Source of the DNA: Chitinophagaceae bacterium
GTDB taxonomy: Bacteria > Bacteroidota > Bacteroidia > Chitinophagales > Chitinophagaceae
Assembly (NCBI GenBank): GCA_023229465.1
Contig: JALNZE010000007.1
Location: forward strand, 62,001 to 126,000
DNA: 64,000 nt
Direction of reading: 5' to 3'
Part shown: piece by piece, positions 1-10,800 of the stretch
Layout: each line of letters begins with the position of its first letter
How positions within the stretch are numbered: the stretch's first letter is position 1
Made by a program: the position numbers and the translations under genes
The notes under the pieces: generated by a model
What the model saw: the letters and a program-made list of their open reading frames with translations, nothing else
The model's database searches: none
Told to the model about the DNA's origin: nothing

Positions 1-870
1 TGTACAGGATAATTCAGGATAAGAAACGACTGCTGCCAGGCTATGTCCTGGCACATCTATTTCAGGTAAAATATTCACAAACCTGTCTTTGGCATATTTT
101 ACCAGTTCTTTAATATCTTCCTGCGTATAAAACCCGCCATAATTATTAGGTTCCTCAGGTGTTGGCGCTGAAAATGTTCCAAAATAGCCTGTTTTCTTAA
201 CGTTCCAGGCTCCTACTTCCGTTAATTTGGGTAGCCCCTTTATTTCAATGCGCCAGCCTTCATCATCCGTTAAATGCAGGTGCAGCAGATTATATTTGTA
301 GCGTACCATATCATCAATAAACTGTTTTACTTCCGCCTTGGTGAAGAAATGGCGCGATACATCAAACATTAATCCACGCCAGCCAAATCGGGGTACATCA
401 GTTATCTCTACTACAGGCGCCTCCCATTTTACATTTTTAATCAGTGATTTACTTTCGATTTCCTTGGGAAACAATTGTAAAAGGGATTGCACACCATAAA
501 ATAATCCGGCAGGTTTCTCCGCGGTGATAACGATATTTTTTGCATTTACCAATAAATGATACCCTTCTTCCCCGATAGTATCTTCTTTTCTTTTTCCCAA
601 TACTAAACGGATAGTTGCATTAGGCGCCGTTGTACTAACCAAAACATTCCTGCCTGTTGCAACAGAAAAGCGATCTTTCAATACGGCAATTACCTGTTTT
701 AACGCCGGCTGAGAACCTGCTTCAATCATTACACTGGAGGGCAGGATGAAAGTGCCGGAACCTTGTTTGATAGAAACGGGTTCAGGAATGATAGCAATGT
801 GTTTTTTGATGGGCTGTGCATAAGTTAGCAGGCAAATAAAAATGCCAATAAGGGTGGCTGTTTTTTTCAT
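1..870 (-). CDS. Beta-N-acetylhexosaminidase, GH20 (3' end outside window)
   Basis: The first 290 codons of a secreted glycoside hydrolase family 20 enzyme, which removes terminal GlcNAc/GalNAc from chitin-like oligosaccharides or glycoconjugates. The start codon is at 868-870 and the frame is open to the window edge. Residues 1-19 are a signal peptide (MKKTATLIGIF, ending TYAQ). Residues about 25-140 resemble the GH20b N-terminal domain. The (beta/alpha)8 domain then begins, with RGLMFDVSRHF, HLHLTDDEGWRIEI and PEIDVPGHS, all GH20 hallmarks. The catalytic Asp-Glu pair should lie beyond the edge and is not visible. It follows the haloperoxidase-like gene on the same strand with a 117-base gap, so co-transcription is possible. 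GH20 assignment is strong; the substrate is not known. Confidence 0.9.
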   Translation of the reverse strand, partial: MKKTATLIGIFICLLTYAQPIKKHIAIIPEPVSIKQGSGTFILPSSVMIEAGSQPALKQVIAVLKDRFSVATGRNVLVSTTAPNATIRLVLGKRKEDTIGEEGYHLLVNAKNIVITAEKPAGLFYGVQSLLQLFPKEIESKSLIKNVKWEAPVVEITDVPRFGWRGLMFDVSRHFFTKAEVKQFIDDMVRYKYNLLHLHLTDDEGWRIEIKGLPKLTEVGAWNVKKTGYFGTFSAPTPEEPNNYGGFYTQEDIKELVKYAKDRFVNILPEIDVPGHSLAAVVSYPELSCT

Positions 871-987
871 GGATCAATCGTTTTTTTAATGTGCTTGGTT
901 TATAAAGCAAGTTCTAAAGTTATTATTTAAAAAGTAGACTATTCGTTTGAAACTAAGTATTAAAGAGGCTGATTTTACTATCCCGGT

Positions 988-2304
988 TTATTTTAAAATT
1001 TTATGAACGATGTATTCTCCCACTTTTTTACCCTGATCGGCGCCAACATTCACACCAGTCATGTAATGAATACCACCGTAAACCCTGCTAATAGAGGCCT
1101 CAGCCGCGGCCTCGTGAAATGAATTAAAATGCCTTTGCATACCAATATACCTAAGGTCACTGGTATCCTGAAACGCAAACTTATCACCATATAAACGTGT
1201 TAACGCGGTTGCGGCAGATGCAGTGATAGAACTATGCCCACTTGTATATTCAGGGAAAGGAGGTGTTTGTAAATAGGGTGTCCAGCCTTTATCAATGAAT
1301 TCATTAATCACTGTAACCGGACGAATGACACTACTCCGATATTTCTCGTCCCAACAAGAAATAAAAGCATCGTATAAAGCCACCGCTGTCATAACATACC
1401 CCTGAGCGGTTTTCGCTGCATCCGCTTTGGATTCCTTCGCGGCTATAGCTGCAATACCCATCCAGTGACCACCTGGTGTAATTTTTTTATTGCCAAACAT
1501 CATGTGCCCGGAATGCTCAATCACGAATGGATTATCATCCCAATATTTTGCAATTATTTTTTGCTCATCACTCAACCCTTTACCTACCGTATACACTTCT
1601 TTTGCTCCTTTAAAGAAAACACTATTCGTATCAGTACTATAAACCGGTGGGCGAACGGGTATAAACTGAGAGGCAGAATCTAATACCATTGGTTTCATGG
1701 TATTCCAACACCATTCCACTCCATCCAGGTAATCAGGAGGTGTGGGACGCCATTTACCAGGATCATTGCTACCCAGGTATTTTGGTTTGCCCCTTGATAG
1801 CAGGTAACCATCACCCATCGCTCTGGCTAAAACGGTATTTCCAATGGAATCTCCAAATGCTATGGAACGGTTATACGTTTCTTCGTCTAAAGATTTTTTA
1901 AACTTTTCCAGTGTAGTATTTTCATATGGCTTAAGTGAGTCCAGGGAAAAGACTACCTTATGCACTACCGTAAAAAAAGCCCTGGTGGCCGCTAAAGCAA
2001 AATCATAGGATTTGTCTTTTTCGGGTTGAGGCATGGGTTTAAACCCGTGTAATTTTTCCGCGATAGATGGATATCCAGGCTTTGAAAAACGAATGGCTTC
2101 ATACGATGCAAGTGAAGAATACACATAAATACGACTACTTACCGGCGGTGTAAACACATCGTATATGATGATCTGGGTTAGCTGATCCTGGTTGTTGTGC
2201 AATACTTCCGCCTCATTAATGGATTTCTCTTTTTCTGTTCCACAGGAGGCTATGAAAATACAAATTGCTGAAAGAATGGTTAATGCAGCCAGAAACTTTT
2301 TCAT
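988..2304 (-). CDS. Vanadium-dependent haloperoxidase / PAP2-type lipoprotein
   Basis: A 438-residue lipoprotein (lipobox FIASC, Cys21) of the vanadium haloperoxidase/PAP2 phosphatase superfamily. The anion-binding signature is near the C-terminus: a Ser-Gly-His triplet at 355-357 in FPEYTSGHSS, and Arg407 with His413 in RVYGGIH. The six-residue Arg-to-His spacing matches fungal chloroperoxidase (R490/H496). The N-terminal Lys/Arg pair of that enzyme could not be placed with confidence. Family members bind vanadate and oxidise halides, or bind phosphate and hydrolyse phosphoesters; sequence alone does not decide between them. The gene starts 17 bases after the VCBS/ASPIC gene and is very likely co-transcribed with it. 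Confidence 0.82.
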   Translation of the reverse strand: MKKFLAALTILSAICIFIASCGTEKEKSINEAEVLHNNQDQLTQIIIYDVFTPPVSSRIYVYSSLASYEAIRFSKPGYPSIAEKLHGFKPMPQPEKDKSYDFALAATRAFFTVVHKVVFSLDSLKPYENTTLEKFKKSLDEETYNRSIAFGDSIGNTVLARAMGDGYLLSRGKPKYLGSNDPGKWRPTPPDYLDGVEWCWNTMKPMVLDSASQFIPVRPPVYSTDTNSVFFKGAKEVYTVGKGLSDEQKIIAKYWDDNPFVIEHSGHMMFGNKKITPGGHWMGIAAIAAKESKADAAKTAQGYVMTAVALYDAFISCWDEKYRSSVIRPVTVINEFIDKGWTPYLQTPPFPEYTSGHSSITASAATALTRLYGDKFAFQDTSDLRYIGMQRHFNSFHEAAAEASISRVYGGIHYMTGVNVGADQGKKVGEYIVHKILK

Positions 2305-2321
2305 AAGTATATATTTTTATA

Positions 2322-5300
2322 TTAATTGAGTTGAATTCTACGGATATTACCACGGGTATCTTTTATTTCAAGACCATTTACATTTTTACCAACCGGTATA
2401 AATCTTCCTGACTGTGATAAAAAAGAAGCCCCAAAATATAGTTCCTGTTTTTGCTTCCGGCCATCGGCGAAGAAAATAGTTGCACTGATATCGGCGGGTA
2501 GTACAGGAACTGTTCGAAGAGGTTTCCTTTGTTGAAAAACCTTAACAGGCCCTCTGTTCTGGCTTGCTGCAAGCATAGGGTACCCATTCTTTCCTCTCAA
2601 TTGCACCAATGCTTTTCCATTACCGGGTATGAAAATTCCGCTCTGCAGAATAGAAAGGCTTTGGAAATTCCCTTTGCCATCGCCTTTTAATACAAGTCCA
2701 TTCAATGCATCATATCGTCCTACAGAAACTTCGGTTCCATAATCATTCCCATTAATCGCTATATCCAGGTTACCATCACCATCATAGTCTGCAACGGCCA
2801 TCCCATTCAGTACAGCGTACTGGGCCTGTTGTGGCAAAGGTAGCAGACTAAATTTTCCATCTCCATCATTGCGAAGATAAACAGATTGAAAATTATTGGC
2901 TGCCAGGCGCTGTGCCGTTTTCCGTTGCTCGGGCAATAATACCTGATCCATTGTTGCTTCTGCATACCGTTTATAGTTCTGGAACCGGCTGCGCATACTA
3001 ATCATTTGCTTTACGATATCGTCTCTCGTTTGTGCAGGGAACTCCTTTTTATCCCCCATCCTGTCTGGCAGAAATAGTGAGGGAAATGCATCATAACTTC
3101 CATTCTTATCAAAATCCGCGGCGGTAATGTAAACAGGATATTTTTCGCTTGACCGATAAAATGAATTTAGTCCCAGGTTACCCACTATGTAATCCATATC
3201 GCCATCATTATCAAAATCGCCGGGTGCAATGGTATTCCACCATCCTGTCTGGTTACTAATTCCGGAACCGGCAGTTACATTTTTAAAAAAACCTTTTTCA
3301 TTCTTCAGAAAAGTAAGGGGCATCCACTCACCCGCTAAAATGAGATCTGGCCATCCATCATTATCAAAATCAGTAAATACGGCATCACAAACAAGACCAA
3401 TGCCAACCAGGTCTTTGGCAATTGTACCTGTAACATCTTTAAAGCTGATACGCCCGGGCTTAGAATCATTGCGAAAAATGAAGCTTGATACCGGTTTTGG
3501 ATAATTCCATGGATCTACCCTTCCGGAAACAAATAAATCAAGGTCGCCATCATGATCATAATCGATAGATCTTACACAAAACTTACTGGTAAGGTTGCTG
3601 GGCAAAGCAAGTAAATCTATGCTGAAATTTCCTTTGCCATCGTTCACATACAGCTTGTCCTGGTATGTATTCGTATTTCTTTCATTTTCATATCCGCCGC
3701 TGGCTATATAGAGATCAAGATCACCATCCCCCTCTGCATCAAACAATAGCATGCCTTCATCCTCCCATCGTTTATTATTAATATCCGCATTGGGCAGCAA
3801 ACTTTTCCGGAGAAACTTCCCATCAGCCTGTTGCAGGAATATCTGGCCGCTATATGAAAAAGATCCGCCGGTTATCAGATCATCGAGCCCATTTCCATCC
3901 ACATCGCCCACTGCCAAAGCAGGACCATATTCTGAGAATTTATGTGGAATTAGTTTTTGTATATTAAAATCAACAAAATCTTTTTCCTGCTGTTGGTACT
4001 TAATATTTACCGCATCGGTTACTTCAGTAAATAAGGCATCCTTTGCGAATGTTTCTTTCCCGAAAACGAATGATTCTACTGCATCCTTTATATTTATTTT
4101 CAGACGCCGGTCAACAGAATTTTTTTGCAGGCGCTGCATTTTACCATTGGGCCATCGTATTACCAGGGAGTCAATTACAGTGGTGGTGCCCAAACCAAAA
4201 TGGGCAATGCCATCAACAGAAGACAGGTAACCACGGTAAGGTGAATTTTCAATAAATTGTTTTTTGCCATGATCATAATATAATTCGGCCCATACACCCA
4301 ATCCATTCTTATTCAACGTGTCACCCATAAATTGAATCTGCAGGTAATGAGATTGTCCTTTACCAGATTCTCTTTCATTGTTTTGGTATAGCCCCGCCTC
4401 ATCATTAATGTTATTAACCACTACATCCATGTCGCCATCATTATCCAGATCAGCATATACGGCGCCATTTGAAAAACTGGGGATCGTCATCCCCCAATCC
4501 TTTGTAACATCTTTAAATTGCAAATGGCCATTATTTTTGTAAGCATAGTTATGGATTTTCACTTCCGGAATCTGTTCCAGTAATTGTTTTTTGGTAGCCA
4601 CCGCATAAGCGGTTCCCCTGAAAGCAACAAAATCGTGATCGGTTACATCCCGTGGAAATCCATTTGTGATAATAATATCCCGGTTACCATCATTATCAAA
4701 GTCTGCCACCAGTGGCGTCCAGCTCCAGTCTGTTTCGGCAATACCTGCATAAAATGAAATATCACTGAATATCGGATCACCAATAGAATCATTCTGTTTT
4801 ACACGGGGGCCCTGGTTCAACTGCAAAGTATTACGCACATACTGGTAGTCATACCCAAAATAATCACTGTTCTGATAGGTCTGGTAGCTATTAGGATTCA
4901 GCATCATTTTTTTCCGGTAATTATCTTCCGGATTCATATCCAGCGCTATTACATCGCTCAAACCATCGTTGTTGATATCAATAATATCATTCCCCATAGC
5001 ATTGGCGGAGGTATGCTTAAAATAGGTAGAAAGTTGCTCAGTAAATGTTCCGTTCCGGTTATTGATCCAAAGAAGATCGTTCGATAAATAATCATTGCTT
5101 ACATAAATATCTTTCCAACCATCTTTATTGATATCGGCAATGCTTACCGCATGCGCATACCCTTCAATGGTGATGCCAGCTTCTTTTGAAACATTGGTAA
5201 ATACAGGGTGATGTACATTTTCATTCCAGTCGTTCCTGAATAATTTGTCTGTGTTCGCGTGACTACCATCTTTTAATATGGGTCTGAAACGGTTAGGAAA

Positions 5301-5912
5301 ATCATCCTTTACAATTTCATTATTGGCAATATACACATCAAGGTCGCCGTCATTATCAAAATCAAAGAACGCGGCCATGGTACCATGACTGGTATCAGCA
5401 AGCCCATATTCCCGGGCAAGGTCTTTAAAATGCGGGATCCCTTCTTTATCGGCGCCCTGGTTCACATATAAAAGATGTTCGCGCAGTTTAGCGTCTTTCA
5501 GTAAAGTGGCGCATACATAGATATCCATGAGGCCATCATTATTGATATCAATTACTGAAACACCCCTACACCATTTGCCCTTACCATTTACACCGGCAGC
5601 TTCAGTAATATCCTGAAAAGCAAGCTTGCCTTTATTAAGATACAGTTTATTCGAAACAAGGTTCCCGGAAAAATACAGGTCGGGTAATCCATCGTTATTA
5701 AAATCACCCACACCTACTCCACCTCCATTGTATACATTTTCGAAATCCAGCACATTCACAGAATCATTTTCTATAATTTTGTTATTAAAATGAATGCCTG
5801 AATGCGCGGAACTTACCTGTGTAAAAAGGGTGTGATTATTTTTACAGGAAGTAATAAAAAAAGCTACAATAACTAAAAGGTAACCAGGTGTAATTCTTAC
5901 CGGCCGATTCAT
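2322..5912 (-). CDS. VCBS/FG-GAP repeat lipoprotein with central ASPIC/UnbV domain
   Basis: A large surface lipoprotein (1196 residues) of the CRTAC1-like class. An upstream in-frame ATG at 5951 exists, but the ATG at 5912 directly precedes a lipoprotein signal (MNRPVRIT, lipobox FITSC, Cys23), so that start is chosen. About fourteen calcium-binding-loop motifs of the DxDxDG type are visible (DFNNDGLPD, DINNDGLMD, DFDNDGDLD and so on). Seven precede and seven follow an ASPIC/UnbV domain at roughly residues 520-610 (SPYRGYLSS, FGLGTTTVID, VRWPNGK). FG-GAP repeats fold as beta-propellers, so two propellers flanking ASPIC/UnbV is the natural model. The activity is unknown. In Bacteroidota such proteins often sit beside SusCD pairs, as here. 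A hairpin terminator separates it from susD, so it may have its own promoter. Confidence 0.88.
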   Translation of the reverse strand: MNRPVRITPGYLLVIVAFFITSCKNNHTLFTQVSSAHSGIHFNNKIIENDSVNVLDFENVYNGGGVGVGDFNNDGLPDLYFSGNLVSNKLYLNKGKLAFQDITEAAGVNGKGKWCRGVSVIDINNDGLMDIYVCATLLKDAKLREHLLYVNQGADKEGIPHFKDLAREYGLADTSHGTMAAFFDFDNDGDLDVYIANNEIVKDDFPNRFRPILKDGSHANTDKLFRNDWNENVHHPVFTNVSKEAGITIEGYAHAVSIADINKDGWKDIYVSNDYLSNDLLWINNRNGTFTEQLSTYFKHTSANAMGNDIIDINNDGLSDVIALDMNPEDNYRKKMMLNPNSYQTYQNSDYFGYDYQYVRNTLQLNQGPRVKQNDSIGDPIFSDISFYAGIAETDWSWTPLVADFDNDGNRDIIITNGFPRDVTDHDFVAFRGTAYAVATKKQLLEQIPEVKIHNYAYKNNGHLQFKDVTKDWGMTIPSFSNGAVYADLDNDGDMDVVVNNINDEAGLYQNNERESGKGQSHYLQIQFMGDTLNKNGLGVWAELYYDHGKKQFIENSPYRGYLSSVDGIAHFGLGTTTVIDSLVIRWPNGKMQRLQKNSVDRRLKINIKDAVESFVFGKETFAKDALFTEVTDAVNIKYQQQEKDFVDFNIQKLIPHKFSEYGPALAVGDVDGNGLDDLITGGSFSYSGQIFLQQADGKFLRKSLLPNADINNKRWEDEGMLLFDAEGDGDLDLYIASGGYENERNTNTYQDKLYVNDGKGNFSIDLLALPSNLTSKFCVRSIDYDHDGDLDLFVSGRVDPWNYPKPVSSFIFRNDSKPGRISFKDVTGTIAKDLVGIGLVCDAVFTDFDNDGWPDLILAGEWMPLTFLKNEKGFFKNVTAGSGISNQTGWWNTIAPGDFDNDGDMDYIVGNLGLNSFYRSSEKYPVYITAADFDKNGSYDAFPSLFLPDRMGDKKEFPAQTRDDIVKQMISMRSRFQNYKRYAEATMDQVLLPEQRKTAQRLAANNFQSVYLRNDGDGKFSLLPLPQQAQYAVLNGMAVADYDGDGNLDIAINGNDYGTEVSVGRYDALNGLVLKGDGKGNFQSLSILQSGIFIPGNGKALVQLRGKNGYPMLAASQNRGPVKVFQQRKPLRTVPVLPADISATIFFADGRKQKQELYFGASFLSQSGRFIPVGKNVNGLEIKDTRGNIRRIQLN

Positions 5913-5968
5913 GGAACACAATTTCAGGTATGACAAAATATCGAGACACAATATCCATAAAAAAAATG

Positions 5969-6000
5969 AAAAGGAGCAGTGTTTGCACGCTGCTCCTTTT
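5969..6000 (-). terminator. Hairpin terminator after susD
   Basis: The arms AAAAGGAGCAG (5969-5979) and CTGCTCCTTTT (5990-6000) are perfect inverse complements. The stem extends inward through a G-T wobble and two more pairs to a four-base loop. Read on the minus strand it follows the susD stop by about 30 bases and is followed by a T-rich tract. It lies between susD and the VCBS gene and should end or attenuate susCD transcription. Confidence 0.8.
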
Positions 6001-6028
6001 TATTTATATCAAAATATATTTACAAACC

Positions 6029-7765
6029 TTAGAATCCGGAATTCTGCTTTAAGGCCCCTTTACTCAAATCAATCTGAGATTGAGGTATGGGGAAGTATTC
6101 ATTCTTACCTTTTGTAAAGCTTGCACTAGTAAAGAAAGTACGTTTAGCCTTTTCTTTAGCGATGTGGGCATTCAGTTCAACATCCGCGATACCATATCGA
6201 ACCAGGTCAAAGAAACGGTGCCCTTCCATGGCCAGTTCCAGTTTCCGCTCAAAACGAACCGCTTTGCGGCCGGTAGCCTGATCAGCAAAGGCGGTGTATA
6301 AGCCTACCTGGTAATTAGCGGCATTGGCGCCACCTGCATCTTTAACCCATGTAGAAGGATTATTTTTGACCCTGCTTCTCACCTGGTTTACCAGGTCAAC
6401 CGCATTGCTCAAAGATCCAACTTCCACTTCGCATTCCGCGGCCCATAATAATACGTCTGCAAAACGGATCAACGTATAGTTGTTGGCGGTAACACCGGAT
6501 GTCCAGAAAGATTTATCTGTTAAAGCGCCAGTCTGGCGTTTAAAGTAAACAGCTTTTTTAGGAGCGTATGGTCCACCATTGTTCTGATCACGAACCCAGT
6601 CACTGCCTGGGTGATTGCCCCAGTCAAGATAAGGGATACCTCTTCTTCCAAGGGTAAAATCAAGTCTTGGATCAACCGGAGTAGTTACATCCGGTGTAAA
6701 AGCTGCAGAAGAGTTAATACCATCATCACTTTTAAAATCAGTTGCATTCCAGGTATCCAGTAAAGGAAGGCCGGTTACCGCATCAACCTGAAATGAGTTA
6801 GCCAGGCTAATAGAAGGCTGATAGAAACCACAACAGCCACCAGGTCCACCATTGTAAGGGAAGTTCAATACATCTCCCCATCCACCGTTGCTACCATTAG
6901 AATTGTCGTTCACAGATTGTTGAACAGAGAATACAGCTTCTGATGAATTTTTTGTTTCTGCATTAAAATTATCAAAGAAATTGGCAGCTAATGCATATTT
7001 TTTATTGCCGGCAGTTACACCATTGGCAATCACATCTTTTAAAATGGGTAATGCCCCGCTAAAATTTTTCTGGAACATCAATGCTTTCGCTTTCAGGCTT
7101 TTGGCGGCCCATGAATTTACCCTGCCAACAGCGGTTTGGGTAGCAGGTAAATTAGCAATTGCAAAATCCAGATCAGCATTAATTTTAGGCCAGGCATCGG
7201 TAGTGTTAGGCACATTAAAATTACCGGCAGCATAAGTAATGGTTTCATCCACATAAGGGATATTGTTCCACATTTTTTTTGCTTCCATGTGATAATGTGC
7301 ACGCAGATAGCGGGCCTGAGCTTCTATAATTTTTTTATCCGCAGCAGAAATATCAGTCGCTACAGCCATTAAACGTAATACATCATTACATCTTTGAACA
7401 CCATCATATACCGCCCGCCATTTTTGGTTAAAAAAACCATTTGTTGCAGTTGGAGAATAGGTTTCAATTGGCACGATATCGGCCTGGTCACCAGGATCTG
7501 ACCCTTTGTAAGCATCATCAGATGCCACGCCACCATATACCCAGTTAGAGCCGGCACTTTGCCAGCCACCACCGGCACCACCATAACCGTCAAGTAATGA
7601 ATAGGCGCCAATCAGTACACCTTCCACACCCGCTTTGTTGGCAAGTGTATTCTGGTCTAGTGAGCCTAGTGGGTTTTTCTCCAGAAAATTCTTGGAGCAT
7701 GCATAGAACAATACCACTGAAGTGGTAACGCCTAAGAGAATTATTTTAAATTTTGAATGTGTCAT
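6029..7765 (-). CDS. RagB/SusD family outer-membrane lipoprotein
   Basis: The surface glycan- or nutrient-binding partner of the SusC porin next to it. It has 578 residues, with a lipoprotein signal ending FYAC (Cys23), then SKNFLEKNPLGSL, typical of mature SusD N-termini. SusD-family features include the TPR-rich middle (RYLRAHYHMEAKKMWNNIPYV), LIRFADVLLWAAECEVEVG near residue 450, and the C-terminal RKLELAMEGHRFFDLVRYG followed by YFPIPQSQIDLS. The length is normal for the family. It starts 36 bases after susC on the same strand, the standard susC-susD arrangement. The ligand cannot be told from sequence; the neighbouring GH20 suggests an amino-sugar-containing glycan, as inference. Confidence 0.95.
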   Translation of the reverse strand: MTHSKFKIILLGVTTSVVLFYACSKNFLEKNPLGSLDQNTLANKAGVEGVLIGAYSLLDGYGGAGGGWQSAGSNWVYGGVASDDAYKGSDPGDQADIVPIETYSPTATNGFFNQKWRAVYDGVQRCNDVLRLMAVATDISAADKKIIEAQARYLRAHYHMEAKKMWNNIPYVDETITYAAGNFNVPNTTDAWPKINADLDFAIANLPATQTAVGRVNSWAAKSLKAKALMFQKNFSGALPILKDVIANGVTAGNKKYALAANFFDNFNAETKNSSEAVFSVQQSVNDNSNGSNGGWGDVLNFPYNGGPGGCCGFYQPSISLANSFQVDAVTGLPLLDTWNATDFKSDDGINSSAAFTPDVTTPVDPRLDFTLGRRGIPYLDWGNHPGSDWVRDQNNGGPYAPKKAVYFKRQTGALTDKSFWTSGVTANNYTLIRFADVLLWAAECEVEVGSLSNAVDLVNQVRSRVKNNPSTWVKDAGGANAANYQVGLYTAFADQATGRKAVRFERKLELAMEGHRFFDLVRYGIADVELNAHIAKEKAKRTFFTSASFTKGKNEYFPIPQSQIDLSKGALKQNSGF

Positions 7766-7801
7766 ATTTCAATTTTTGAATACAGTTAAATGGGTTATCA
7801 A

Positions 7802-10800
7802 TTAGAAAGTTACGTTTACGCCTACGTTGAAATTTTTCTGGTTATTAGGATAGTTACCATAGTCAATTCCAAAAGCCGCGTTAGAACCAGACAATTCAGG
7901 ATCTAACCCTGTGTATTTAGTAATTGTAAATAAGTTAGCAGCCTGAACATATACTCTCAGTTTTTCAATACCCCATCTCTTCAATTGGTTAGCCGGCATA
8001 GTATAACCAACGATAAGTGATTTCATTCTCAGATAAGATCCGTTTTCTTTGTAATAAGAGTTAGGAACCTGGTTGGTACTGAAGCTTGCATTATTTTCTG
8101 CAATTGGTACGGTAGTATTTGTTCTGGTAGGTAACCATGATTTATTAAGGGCATCCAAACTCTTAACACCCTGAAAAGAAGGATAGAAATCTGTCCAGTA
8201 ACGAACATAATTAATAACATCATTACCAATTGAGCCATAAAGGAAAGTAGAGAAATCGAAATTCTTGTAGCTTATGTCTAAATTTAACCCCAATGTATAT
8301 TTAGGATTTGGATTCCCAAAATATCCTCTATCAGCACTTGAAATTTTTCCATCTCCGTTTCCATCTTTGTATTTGAAACGGCCTGGTTTAGCCCCATCCT
8401 GAACAGGAGACTTAGATACATCTGCTGCATCCTGGAATAAACCAACAACTTCATATCCAAAGAAAGAACCTATTGGATGCCCCACCTGGTTTCTCACGAA
8501 AGTACCAATACGTGAACCACCTGCATCAAAGTAATCACCAGGTATATTGGTAATATTACTTTTATAGGTTGTAAAAATCACACCCACATCATATTTCAAA
8601 TCTTTGGTAGGCGCACCATGATAGGTAACAGAGGCATCCACTCCTTTATTCTGAATATCACCAATGTTCACATTTGGCAAGGCTGCACCACCAACAGTGG
8701 CCGGAGCCTGGTCAGGAAATAGCAGACCGTTTATTTTTTTCTGATAATATTCAACGGAAAGGTCTATTTTATTATTAAATAATTGTGCATCAATACCAAA
8801 GTTGGTCAGGATATCTTCTTCCCATCCTGTTTTAGGGTTACCGATCCTGGTAGCTCTAAAGCCCTGAACAGAACTGGTACTTGTACCATTAATATCATAA
8901 AAAGAAGTTCCAGGACTACCACCAAATTGACTAAACGCGTTTGATGGATCTACGTTAGTCTGGTTACCCAGTTTACCCCAACTTCCTCTCAGTTTCAGAT
9001 CATCAATCCATTTCACATCTTTCATGAAATTTTCACGAGAAATTCTCCAACCTGCCGCGAATGAAGGGAAGATACCATAGCGCTTATCAGCGCCAAAACG
9101 GGATGAACCATCACGGCGAACGGTTGCGCTGAACAGGTATTTATCATTGAAAGCATAATCAACTTTACCAAACAGGGAATACAATGAATTCTGGTAGGCA
9201 TAGCTGTAATTGGTAAATCCTGATGAACCGGTACTTAAAGTTCTGAAATTAGGATTATCCGTAAAATACCCTAAAGTACTACCACCCACGCCACGTCCAT
9301 AAGCTTCAAGCGCTTCCACACCTGCCAAAGCAGTTACTGCGTGCTTACCGGCAAATACATTGCTGTATTTAACGGTGTTCGTCCAGGTCCACTGCCTGTC
9401 ATATCCGGCATTTTCATTGAATGAATTGGAACCATTGTTTTCCGCATTTTCATAGGTACGGAATCCAAAATTATAATTATAAAAATTACCCATGGTACCG
9501 CCAAAAGCCGTTCTGGCAGTAAAATGTTTCAGAAAGTCTACTTCGGCAAATATATTACCCTCAATATTCCATGAGTTGCCTTTGTTTTCAAAAGTCCTCA
9601 TCTGGTTAGCTACGGGGTTCTGGGCATTACCCAGGCCTTTGGCCGCGGTTCCTGCAAATCCGCCATTGATATCAAACACAGGAATGATGGGCTGTTCGCG
9701 ATAGGTCATTGAAATGGCATTACCCTCACTCTGGTTACCAATTTGTGGGTTAGTTCTGTTATAGATATACAGGTTCTCTCCTACACGGATATTGTTCTTG
9801 ATATTGAAAGTGGTATTGATACGTGCTGAATATCTTTTCAGGTAAGTACCCATCAGGGTACCCTGCTGATTGAAGTAGTTCATGGAGAACAGATAGGTAT
9901 TCTTATCATTTCCGCCACTGGCTGTAATGGTATGGCTTTGAATAGCGGCCGGTTGGAAAATTTGATGGAACCAATCGGTACCGGTTTTGTTGGCGGCAGT
10001 AATCTGATAAATGCTTTTGCTGAAATCAGTAACATTATATTTGGCTAAATCAGCCGCTGAAATAGCGCCTGAAACACCGGAATTAGGGCCATTAAGGATA
10101 TAATCAGGAATTACAGGAGAAGCACCGCTACCGTATTGAGGGTGAGTTAGTGTTTGACCAGAATTTTTGAAGGCTAACCAGGTAAGGTCTGCCATGCCCT
10201 GTGTACCTAACAGGTTGAATGGATTACCGGAAGCGGGTCTTTGTGTACCGATGTATGCATCATAGGTAACAGAGGCACGACCAGATTTACCCTTCTTGGT
10301 AGTTACCACAATTACACCATTGGAACCACGCACACCATAGATAGAGGCGGCACCGGCATCTTTCAATACCTGGATTGACTCGATATCAGAAACGTTCAGG
10401 TTGGTTAAACTTCCCTGAACACCATCTACGATTACCAGGGGATCCACATTACCAAATGATGTGATACCACGGATACGGATATTGCTACCGGAACCGGGCT
10501 GACCAGAGGTAACTACATTCAAACCGGAAGCACGGCCCTGCAACATTTGCGCGGGGCTACCTGCCGGTACTGCTTTCAGGTCTTTTACGTTTACCACAGA
10601 AACAGATCCTGTGATATCCTTTTTACGCTGGGAAGAGTAGCCGGTAACCAGGATCTCATTCAACTGGCTGGTTGTTTCGGTAAGCGCAAAAATGAATTCA
10701 CTTTTTCCCGCGACAGCCTGCTCTACAGCCTCAAAACCAACTACAGAAACTGTTAACACAGCTTTAAGCCCCGCATTAATACTGAAAACACCCTCATTAT

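Noticed and set aside
3751..4230. 159-residue plus-strand open frame inside the VCBS gene
   Set aside because: It is antisense to a strongly coding frame and has no recognisable domain or start context.
5913..5951. Longer start for the VCBS/ASPIC protein
   Set aside because: The extra 13 residues would precede and disrupt the lipoprotein signal that begins at the ATG at 5912.
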